A stretch of DNA of 5,572 nucleotides from the NCBI GenBank assembly GCA_009843585.1, contig VYDC01000088.1, positions 1-5,572 of the forward strand, written 5' to 3'. Made by a program: the position numbers and the translations under genes. How positions within the stretch are numbered: the first letter of the stretch is position 1; every line of letters begins with the position of its first letter. Shown here one piece after another: positions 1 through 4,641 of the stretch. The stretch comes from Chloroflexota bacterium (lineage in GTDB: Bacteria; Chloroflexota; Dehalococcoidia; UBA2979). Below the pieces are notes generated by a model. That model saw only the letters and a list, made by a program, of their open reading frames with translations, was not told where the DNA came from and made no database searches.

Positions 1-245
1 CCCCTCTCCTCCGCATCGACCCCGAGGTCGGGCGAAGGCGCGCCCGCGAGCTCTCCGAGCTCCGCGGCGGGCGCGACCAGGCGGCCGCCGCCTCCTCCCT
101 CGACGCCGTCCGCTCGGCGGCCCGCGGCAGCGAGAACATCCTGCCGGTGCTCGTTCAGGCCTTCGAGGAGTACGTGACGCTGGGCGAGGTCTGCGGCGTG
201 CTCCGGGAGGAGTGGTCGGAGCACCGCGAGGCGCTCACGATCTGA
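1..245 (+). CDS. mcmA1: Methylmalonyl-CoA mutase family large (catalytic) subunit, C-terminal end only
   Basis: This is the 3' end of a gene that enters from the left. The reading frame begins at base 3 and leaves 80 residues before TGA 243-245. The visible pattern is typical of the last helices of the TIM-barrel subunit of B12-dependent acyl-CoA mutases: Arg-rich helix, then L-A-V-R-like segment, then ENILPVLVQAF and EEYVTLGEVCGVLREEW, matching the family's N-L-M-P ... T-x-G-E-x-x-x-x-L-R ending. The family rearranges the carbon skeleton of (R)-methylmalonyl-CoA to succinyl-CoA with adenosylcobalamin, in the cytoplasm. No B12 domain follows in the same chain; a separate small subunit is encoded at 1640, so this is a split mutase. 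The substrate-determining barrel residues lie outside the window, so isobutyryl-CoA or 2-hydroxyisobutyryl-CoA mutase cannot be excluded. The epimerase and meaB neighbours favour methylmalonyl-CoA. Confidence 0.85.
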   Translation, partial: PLLRIDPEVGRRRARELSELRGGRDQAAAASSLDAVRSAARGSENILPVLVQAFEEYVTLGEVCGVLREEWSEHREALTI

Positions 246-262
246 TGGCCGGCGACCGATGA
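245..262 (+). other. Five-codon micro-ORF linking mutase stop to DinB start
   Basis: ATG 245-247 overlaps the mutase stop codon as TGATG. It encodes MAGDR and stops at TGA 260-262, which overlaps the ATG of the next gene (ATGA 259-262). A ribosome terminating on the mutase could restart here and terminate again on the next start codon. It may equally be chance, since the 13-nt gap alone allows reinitiation by short-range drift. No Shine-Dalgarno sequence stands before it. Confidence 0.3.
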
Positions 263-765
263 CCCCCTCCGCCGCCCCGGGCGGGACGCCGCCGAGCCCC
301 CTCGACGAGCTGCTCGCGGAGAACGACCGCGCCCGCGCGGATCTGCTCGCCGCCCTCGACGCGCTGCCGGCTGCGCGACTCGCCGAGCGCTGGTACGGGG
401 AGTGGTCGCTGCGCGACATCGTGGCCCACCTCGCGGTGTGGCAGGAGGGCTGCGCCGTCGCGCTCGAGTCGCTCGCACGCGGCGAGCCGCCGAGCATCCC
501 CGGCTACGACCCGGCCGCCGGCGGCGAGTCCTTCAACCAGGCGCGCGCCGCCGAGCACCGGGACGACAGCTGGGAGCAGGTGATGGGGCTGCTCGCCGCC
601 GCGCGCACGCGCCACGACGCGGCCGTCCGCGCGCTCGGCGGCGCGGTCGAGCCGGAGCGCTACCAGGAGGGCCGCACGGCCTACCGCCTGGCGGCGATGC
701 CTGGCGACCACGACCGCGGCCATGCCGAGCCGATCCGGGAGTGGCGGCGGGAGCAGGGTCTGTGA
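259..765 (+). CDS. DinB-fold (four-helix bundle) protein, putative metal-dependent enzyme of unknown substrate
   Basis: The product has 168 residues, a usual length for the DinB/YfiT/mycothiol-dependent maleylpyruvate isomerase N-domain superfamily. Helix 1 spans roughly residues 14-40, and the W-S-L-R-D-I-V-A-H-L-A-x-W motif around 49-61 is the family signature for helix 2. A His triad that would bind a divalent metal is intact: H57, then H151 and H155 in the C-terminal HDRGH motif (HxxxH), followed by an E-x-I-R-E-W-R tail. Closest in feel are the DfsB/ClbS-type and DUF664-type members, some of which act on thiols or hydrolyse small molecules. The sequence does not show which reaction this one performs. 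The start is ATG 259, 13 nt after the mutase stop, with no clear ribosome-binding site, so coupling to the upstream gene is likely. Its place between the mutase large subunit and the epimerase is not a standard arrangement. No signal peptide or membrane segment is visible. Confidence 0.8.
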   Translation: MTPSAAPGGTPPSPLDELLAENDRARADLLAALDALPAARLAERWYGEWSLRDIVAHLAVWQEGCAVALESLARGEPPSIPGYDPAAGGESFNQARAAEHRDDSWEQVMGLLAAARTRHDAAVRALGGAVEPERYQEGRTAYRLAAMPGDHDRGHAEPIREWRREQGL

Positions 766-803
766 TGCGGTCGGCGCGCCGCGGCCGCGGCGACGGTCGA
801 TGA
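765..803 (+). other. Twelve-codon micro-ORF linking DinB stop to epimerase start
   Basis: ATG 765-767 overlaps the DinB stop (TGATG at 763-767). The micro-ORF encodes MRSARRGRGDGR and ends at TGA 801-803, which overlaps the epimerase ATG as ATGA 800-803. The geometry repeats that seen at 245-262. It would carry ribosomes through the perfect palindrome at 777-792 directly onto the epimerase start, which has no Shine-Dalgarno sequence. The peptide is Arg-rich, but base composition alone could account for that, so a function as a peptide is not claimed. Confidence 0.35.
777..792. repeat. Perfect 16-nt GC palindrome before the epimerase start
   Basis: CGCCGCGGCCGCGGCG is its own reverse complement. 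In RNA it can form a 6-bp all-GC stem with a GGCC loop, ending 7 nt before the epimerase ATG at 800, where a ribosome-binding site would normally sit. It could block independent initiation. GC-rich sequence makes short palindromes common, so its role is uncertain. Confidence 0.5.
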
Positions 804-1639
804 TCGATCTCCTGCACCACGTCGGGATCGTCGTGAACGACGCGGATCGGGCGCTCTCCTTCTACCGGGACGTCGTCGGCCTCCCCGTCGTCGCTGACTC
901 CGTGCTCGACGATCAGGGCGTGCGCGCGATCCTGCTCGCGGTCGGCGAGAACGAGCTCGAGATCCTCTCGCCGACCCGCAGCGACACCGGCGTCGCTCGC
1001 TTCCTGGAGAGCCGCGGCGAGACGCTGCACCATCTCTGCTTCCGCACCGACGACATCGCGCGCGAGATCGCCCGCCTCGACGAGGCCGGCGTGGAGCTCG
1101 TCGACCGCGAGCCGCGTGAGGGGCTCGCCGGCCGCGTCGCCTTCCTCCACCCGCGCGCGATGCGCGGCGTTCTCGTGGAGCTCGCCGAGCCGCCCCCGGG
1201 CGGGGAGGAGCGCGACCAGAAGGGCTTCGATCACCTCTCCGTCCGCACCCGGGACCTGGATGAGGCGGCCCTCCTCTGGCGGGAGGTCCTCGGGCTCGGG
1301 GTCGCCCGGCGCGTCGAGGTCGAGGAGGCCGGGATGGTCGTCGGGCAGGTGCCCGTGGGTCGCTGCCGCATCGACCTGGTGGCGCCGTCCCGCCCCGACG
1401 CGCCCTACGCCCTCGAGCTCGAGCGGCTCGGCGAAGGGGCCGAGCCCCGGGTCGCGCTCGAGGTGGAGGACCTCGCCGGCGAGGCCGCCCGGCTCCGCGC
1501 GGCGGGAGTGGCGCTGGACGACGCCGCTCAGGCGGCGACGCCGGGCGCGCGGGTCGCGGCGATACCGGCCGAGCGGGCCTTCGGTGTCGCCGTCGAGCTC
1601 ACGGCGTACGATCGTCCCGGTCCGGGGACGGAGGGCTGA
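800..1639 (+). CDS. mce: Methylmalonyl-CoA epimerase with two tandem VOC domains
   Basis: The product has 279 residues, about twice the usual 130-150 of this enzyme, which interconverts (S)- and (R)-methylmalonyl-CoA. Domain 1 (about 1-131) reads as a full epimerase: LHHVGIVV at 5-12, F-Y-R-D-V-V-G-L, ELEILSP, the LHHLCF motif at 76-81, FLHP at 115-118 and GVLVEL at 123-128. The likely metal ligands are H7, E54, H78 and E127. Domain 2 (about 143-271) is a second VOC module starting FDHLSVRTRDLDEA; it keeps H145, D192 and E266 at matching places but has R217 where H78 is expected, so its metal site is probably broken or altered. I chose ATG 800 because homology begins at once there; an upstream in-frame ATG at 722 overlaps the DinB gene and adds a low-complexity Ser/Gly/Arg tail. 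The gene lies between the two mutase subunit genes, which supports the assignment. Confidence 0.85.
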   Translation: MIDLLHHVGIVVNDADRALSFYRDVVGLPVVADSVLDDQGVRAILLAVGENELEILSPTRSDTGVARFLESRGETLHHLCFRTDDIAREIARLDEAGVELVDREPREGLAGRVAFLHPRAMRGVLVELAEPPPGGEERDQKGFDHLSVRTRDLDEAALLWREVLGLGVARRVEVEEAGMVVGQVPVGRCRIDLVAPSRPDAPYALELERLGEGAEPRVALEVEDLAGEAARLRAAGVALDDAAQAATPGARVAAIPAERAFGVAVELTAYDRPGPGTEG

Positions 1640-2077
1640 ATGACGGAGGGAGCCGAGCAGGAGCGCCGCATCCGCGTCCTGATAGCCAAACCCGGCCTCG
1701 ACGGCCACGACCGCGGCGCCAAGGTCGTCGCCGCCTCGCTGCGCGACGCGGGCATGGAGGTGATCTACACGGGGATCCGGCAGACGCCGCAGATGATCGC
1801 GGAGGCGGCGCTGCAGGAGGACGTCGACGTGGTGGGGCTCTCGATCCTCTCCGGGGCGCACCTGGAGCTCTTCCCGCGCGTCGTCGAGGCGCTCGGCGAG
1901 CGCGGGATCGGACCCGACGACGTCCTGCTCTTCTGCGGCGGCATCATCCCGCGCGCGGACTGGGAGGCGGTGCGGGAGCTCGGCTTCCGGGGCGTCTTCG
2001 GGCCCGGAACCGACACCAGGGAGATCGCCACGTTCATCCGCGAGCAGCTCCCGACGCTCCCGGCGCGCGTCCTCTAG
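1640..2077 (+). CDS. mcmA2: Methylmalonyl-CoA mutase small subunit, stand-alone cobalamin-binding domain
   Basis: The product has 145 residues, just one B12-binding Rossmann-like domain. The DxHxxG motif that supplies the lower axial His to cobalt is D21-G-H23-D-R-G26. It is followed by the S68-x-L70 stretch (SILSGAH), the CGG turn at 99-101 and the F-G-P-G-T loop near 120-124 that cradles the nucleotide tail. This is the small partner of the split mutase whose large subunit ends at 245; together they form the active adenosylcobalamin enzyme in the cytoplasm. ATG 1640 directly follows the epimerase TGA (TGAATG), and GGAGGG at 1630-1635 sits 4 nt upstream as a good Shine-Dalgarno sequence. Similar short subunits occur in isobutyryl-CoA mutase (IcmB) and 2-hydroxyisobutyryl-CoA mutase (HcmB), so the domain alone does not fix the substrate. 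Confidence 0.92.
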   Translation: MTEGAEQERRIRVLIAKPGLDGHDRGAKVVAASLRDAGMEVIYTGIRQTPQMIAEAALQEDVDVVGLSILSGAHLELFPRVVEALGERGIGPDDVLLFCGGIIPRADWEAVRELGFRGVFGPGTDTREIATFIREQLPTLPARVL

Positions 2078-2106
2078 CGGCGGTCGCGGGGAGAGGGCGG
2101 CTCGGG

Positions 2107-3105
2107 GTGACGGCCCGCTCGGCGGAGCAGACGGCCACCGCGCTCTCGGCCGGCGTGGAGAGCGGCGACCGGCGCGCGCTGGCGCGCGCCATCACGCATG
2201 TCGAGCGCGACGATGCGACGGGCCGCGCCCTGCTCGCCGCGCTCTACCCGCGCACGGGGCGGGCGCAGACCGTCGGCGTCACCGGGTCGGCCGGGGTCGG
2301 GAAGTCCACGCTCGTCGCGCGCCTGGCGGCGGAGCAGCGCCGCCGCGGCCGCCTCGTCGGCATCGTCGCCGTGGATCCCTCCTCCCCGTTCTCGCGCGGC
2401 GCCCTGCTGGGAGACCGCATCCGCATGCAGGAGCTGACCGCCGATCCCGGGGTCTTCCTCCGGTCGATGGCCTCCCGCGGCCACCTGGGCGGGCTCGCCG
2501 AGTCGGCATCCGGCGTCGTCGACGTGCTCGATGCGGGTGGCTACGACGTCGTGATCGTGGAGACGGTGGGCGCGGGGCAGGACGAGGTGGAGATCGCCTC
2601 GGCCACGCAGAGCACGGTGCTCGTGACGAGCCCCCAGGCAGGCGACGAGATCCAGTCGATGAAGGCCGGGCTGATGGAGGTCGCCCAGCTCCTGGTCGTG
2701 AACAAGGCCGACCTCGCCGGCGCCGACACCGCGGTCCAGCAGCTGCTCTCACTGCTCGCGATCGCCGCGCCGCGCGCGTGGGAGCCCCCGGTCCTGAAGG
2801 TCGTCGCGCGCTCGGGCGAGGGAGTCGAGCAGCTCGCCGATCGAATCGACGACCACCAGCGCCACGTGCGCGACTCCCGCCACGCGGGGCCGGAGCGCCG
2901 GGCGCTCGTGGAGGCGCAGCTCACCACGCTCGCGACCGCGGCGCTCTCGCGGCGAGCGCTCGGCGAGGCCCGGCGCTCGGGCGTGCTCGCGCGGCTCGTG
3001 GGCGAGGTCGCCGACCGCCGCCTCGATCCCCGCTCGGCCGCCGACGAGCTGCTCGCCGCCATCGGCGCCGGCGCCGACGACGGCCCGGGGCGCCCGTCCC
3101 CCTGA
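2107..3105 (+). CDS. meaB: MeaB/ArgK-family GTPase, chaperone of the B12-dependent mutase
   Basis: The product has 332 residues, normal for MeaB/ArgK (MMAA in humans). An N-terminal helical segment (about 5-50) precedes the G domain. The P-loop is at 57-68 (GVTGSAGVGKST; K66, S67), followed by the V-D-P-S-S-P-F-S-R-G-A-L-L-G-D-R block at 89-104, which is diagnostic of the family. The E-T-V-G-A-G-Q switch is at 152-158, and G-D-E-I-Q-S-M-K-A-G at 179-188 leads to the guanine-specificity NKAD at 199-202. The C-terminal helices (about 260-320) would serve dimerisation. In this family GTP hydrolysis gates cofactor loading and protects the mutase from inactivation. The GTG start is 29 nt after the small subunit gene, with a GGGGAGAGGG-like Shine-Dalgarno at 2088-2097. 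The P-loop has S-A where relatives often have P-P or V-P, a small variation. Its position right after the mutase genes makes the role secure. Confidence 0.93.
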   Translation: MTARSAEQTATALSAGVESGDRRALARAITHVERDDATGRALLAALYPRTGRAQTVGVTGSAGVGKSTLVARLAAEQRRRGRLVGIVAVDPSSPFSRGALLGDRIRMQELTADPGVFLRSMASRGHLGGLAESASGVVDVLDAGGYDVVIVETVGAGQDEVEIASATQSTVLVTSPQAGDEIQSMKAGLMEVAQLLVVNKADLAGADTAVQQLLSLLAIAAPRAWEPPVLKVVARSGEGVEQLADRIDDHQRHVRDSRHAGPERRALVEAQLTTLATAALSRRALGEARRSGVLARLVGEVADRRLDPRSAADELLAAIGAGADDGPGRPSP

Positions 3106-3119
3106 GCCGGCGCCCCGGG
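3084..3119 (+). terminator. Candidate terminator: 11-bp GC hairpin over the meaB stop codon
   Basis: CCCGGGGCGCC at 3084-3094 is the exact reverse complement of GGCGCCCCGGG at 3109-3119, with a 14-nt loop that holds the meaB TGA (3103-3105). All 11 pairs are G-C. No U tract follows, so it is not a classical intrinsic terminator, but U-less hairpins are known at actinobacterial gene ends. It sits just before the apparent promoter of the next gene, which supports a transcription boundary here. It could instead only stabilise the mRNA 3' end. Confidence 0.5.
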
Positions 3120-3140
3120 GCGTGCCCGCGGGATCGCCCG

Positions 3141-3153
3141 TAGACTGGCCCCA
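3141..3153 (+). promoter_or_regulatory. -10-like element for a leaderless transcript of the DUF2344 gene
   Basis: TAGACT at 3141-3146 fits the actinobacterial TAnnnT -10 pattern. The A of the ATG at 3153 is the seventh base after it, exactly where transcription would start, so the mRNA would begin with the start codon. No Shine-Dalgarno sequence lies before this ATG, as expected for a leaderless gene. No convincing -35 hexamer is visible about 17 nt upstream, which leaves some doubt. Confidence 0.5.
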
Positions 3154-3875
3154 TGCCTCAGAGGGTGCGTGTCGTCTTCCGCAAGCGCGGCGTGCTGCAG
3201 TGGGTCTCGCACCTCGACACGATGCGTGCCTGGGAGCGCACGCTCAGGCGCGCCGGCCTGCCGCTCGCGTACACCCAGGGTTTCTCGCCGCACCCGCGCA
3301 TCGCTCTGGCGGCTCCGCTCCCGGTCGGCTTCGAGGGCGAGCGGGAGTTGATGGACGTCTGGCTCGACCCGGCGCTCGACCCGGCCCTGGTTCAGGGACG
3401 CATCGAGCCGAAGCTCCCCCCGGGCCTCGAGATCGTCGAGGTCGAGGAGGTGGCGGAGCGCCTCCCCTCGCTGCAGTCCCTTCTGCGGACCGCGTGCTAC
3501 CGCGTCAGCTACCACCGCGCCGCGGTCGACCCCTCCGCTCTCGAGGCCCGGCTCGCCGACTTCCTGGCGCTCGAGAGCCTCTCGTGGGAGGAGCGCCGCG
3601 GCGACAAGTCGCGCACCGTGGACGTGCGGGAGGGCGTGCTCGAGGCGGCGCTCTCGACGGAGTCGGCGCCGGGGGGCCGCTCCGAGCGGGAGGGAATCGT
3701 GGTCCTCACCCTGCGACTCTCGCTCGATGAGGGCCGGGGCGTGCGCGCCCAGTCCGTGGTAGAGGCGCTCGGCCTGGAGGCGGAGCCGTTCTCGATGGTC
3801 CGCACCGAGCTCGAGCTCGAGCGCCCGCGCATAGCGCTCGGCGCCTGGCGGGCGCGCGGACGCCACGAGGAGTGA
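3153..3875 (+). CDS. TIGR03936 / DUF2344 family radical SAM-associated protein
   Basis: The product has 240 residues. Its N-terminal half closely follows the DUF2344 pattern: R-V-R-V-V-F-R-K-R-G at 4-13, the S-H-L-D motif at 19-22, R-T-L-R-R-A-G-L-P-L-A-Y at 29-40, G-F-S-P-H-P-R at 43-49, L-P-V-G at 56-59 and E-L-M-D near 65-68, then K-L-P-P-G-L at 87-92. The C-terminal half is less conserved and ends with a V-R-T-E-L-E-L strand (216-222). The molecular function is not established. In many Gram-positive bacteria the gene lies next to, or is fused with, a radical SAM protein (TIGR03960) upstream of RNase E/G; here meaB is upstream and a phosphatase downstream, so that partner is absent from the window. 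ATG 3153 is chosen because the conserved region starts within a few residues. The gene appears to be leaderless and to open a new transcription unit. Confidence 0.85.
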   Translation: MPQRVRVVFRKRGVLQWVSHLDTMRAWERTLRRAGLPLAYTQGFSPHPRIALAAPLPVGFEGERELMDVWLDPALDPALVQGRIEPKLPPGLEIVEVEEVAERLPSLQSLLRTACYRVSYHRAAVDPSALEARLADFLALESLSWEERRGDKSRTVDVREGVLEAALSTESAPGGRSEREGIVVLTLRLSLDEGRGVRAQSVVEALGLEAEPFSMVRTELELERPRIALGAWRARGRHEE

Positions 3876-3940
3876 TCACCCTGCGCCCGCGTCGTCTCGC
3901 GGCCGGCTCCATCCCGCCGGCGCCCGGTGCCACGCGGTGA
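3872..3940 (+). other. 22-codon micro-ORF exactly bridging DUF2344 stop and phosphatase start
   Basis: GTG 3872-3874 overlaps the DUF2344 stop (GTGA 3872-3875). The frame stays open through the whole 61-nt gap and ends at TGA 3938-3940, which overlaps the phosphatase GTG start (GTGA 3937-3940). The phosphatase start has no Shine-Dalgarno sequence, so a ribosome relay through this frame is a plausible way to translate it. The 22-residue product begins MITLRPRRLAAG and looks like an unremarkable Arg/Pro/Ala-rich peptide. A 6-bp GCCGGC inverted repeat (3902-3907 and 3916-3921) lies within it. Long open frames are common in GC-rich DNA, so chance is possible. Confidence 0.35.
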
Positions 3941-4587
3941 GCGAGCCCCCGCCCCGAACGCTGCTGCTGCTGCTGCGCCACGGGGAGACCGACCGCAACG
4001 CCGCGGGGCGCTCGCAGGGCCGCGACGACCCCCCGCTCAACGCGCGCGGGCGCCAGCAGGCCGGCGAGGCGGCGCGGGCGCTCGCACCGCTCAGGCCGGC
4101 CGCCGTCTACAGCTCCGATGCCTCGCGGGCGCGCGACACGGCCGCCGCCGTCGCCGTCGCCTGCGGCCTCGAGGCGCGCGTCGACCCGCGGCTCGCCGAG
4201 CTCGACCACGGCGAGCTCGACGGGCTGACCGGCGCAGAGCTGCGCGAGCGCTACCCGGAGCTGCTCGAGGTCTGGCGCGGGCCCGGCGGCCCCTCGCTCG
4301 TCCTGCCCGGCGGCGAATCGCTGGAGCAGTCGCGCGCGCGCATGGTCGCGGCCGCGACGGAGATCGGAGAGCGCCACGGCGGGGAGAGCGTCGTCGTCGT
4401 CTCGCACAACCTGGCGCTGCGGACGCTCGCCTGCGAGGCGCTGGGGGCGCCGCTGACCGCGGCGAGGCGGCTGCGGCTCGACCTCTGCTCGCTGACGATC
4501 GTCGAGCTGCGCCCGGGAGAGCCGTGGGCGGTCGTTGCGCTCAACCGGACGTGTGATGCCGGGCTCTCCGCCGTCGCCGCGCGTTGA
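3937..4587 (+). CDS. Histidine phosphatase family protein (phosphoglycerate mutase-like)
   Basis: The product has 216 residues, normal for the branch-1 histidine phosphatases. The R-H-G-E-T-D-R-N motif at 14-21 supplies the phospho-accepting H15 and phosphate-binding R14. S-S-D-A-S-R-A-R-D-T-A at 59-69 gives R64, the A-E-L-D-H-G-E-L-D-G loop gives the probable proton donor E88, and V-V-S-H-N at 154-158 gives the second catalytic H157. All four catalytic positions are present, so an active cytoplasmic phosphatase is expected. Related proteins include alpha-ribazole phosphatase (CobC), glucosyl-3-phosphoglycerate phosphatase and broad acid phosphatases; the sequence does not separate these, and cobalamin use by the upstream operon is not enough to call CobC. 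The GTG start is the only one available before the catalytic motif. Five tandem CTG codons (3961-3975) encode the Leu run just before R14-H15. Confidence 0.88.
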   Translation: MSEPPPRTLLLLLRHGETDRNAAGRSQGRDDPPLNARGRQQAGEAARALAPLRPAAVYSSDASRARDTAAAVAVACGLEARVDPRLAELDHGELDGLTGAELRERYPELLEVWRGPGGPSLVLPGGESLEQSRARMVAAATEIGERHGGESVVVVSHNLALRTLACEALGAPLTAARRLRLDLCSLTIVELRPGEPWAVVALNRTCDAGLSAVAAR

Positions 4588-4613
4588 GCCATTCCGGCGG
4601 ACTCTGTTACGTT
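4584..4613 (+). promoter_or_regulatory. Extended -10 promoter before the FtsB-like gene
   Basis: TGT followed by TACGTT (4605-4613) forms an extended -10 element (TGnTAnnnT). TTGAGC at 4584-4589 can serve as a partial -35 at 18-nt spacing and overlaps the phosphatase stop codon. Transcription would begin near 4620, leaving a leader of about 20 nt before ATG 4642. This is one of the few AT-containing patches in the window. The assignment is by eye only. Confidence 0.5.
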
Positions 4614-4632
4614 GCTAGTGGCGGCGGGGTGC

Positions 4633-4636
4633 GGAG
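4633..4636 (+). promoter_or_regulatory. Ribosome-binding site that favours the ATG 4642 start
   Basis: GGAG lies 5 nt before ATG 4642. The longer in-frame candidates, TTG 4612 and GTG 4618, lie inside or just after the -10 element and have no Shine-Dalgarno sequence, so they would lie upstream of, or right at, the predicted transcript start. Confidence 0.6.
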
Positions 4637-4641
4637 CTGCG

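Noticed and set aside
722..799. Upstream ATG extension of the epimerase
   Set aside because: It would overlap the DinB gene by 44 nt and add 26 low-complexity residues. The epimerase homology starts at the ATG at 800.
533..1861. 442-codon open frame on the - strand
   Set aside because: It lies opposite the well-supported epimerase and small-subunit genes and shows no recognisable motif. Long antisense open frames are expected when third positions are nearly all G or C.
2541..3866. 441-codon open frame on the - strand
   Set aside because: It runs opposite meaB and the DUF2344 gene, across the operon boundary, and its translation is Arg/Ala/Ser-rich with no family pattern.
3937..4587. Calling the phosphatase CobC because B12 enzymes lie upstream
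   Set aside because: The mutase uses cobalamin but the window has no cobalamin synthesis gene. The catalytic residues are shared by the whole family, and a promoter and hairpin separate the units.
4612..4641. TTG 4612 or GTG 4618 as the FtsB-like start
   Set aside because: These codons lie within or just after the -10 element and have no ribosome-binding site, while ATG 4642 has GGAG at 5 nt and keeps the usual short cytoplasmic N-terminus.
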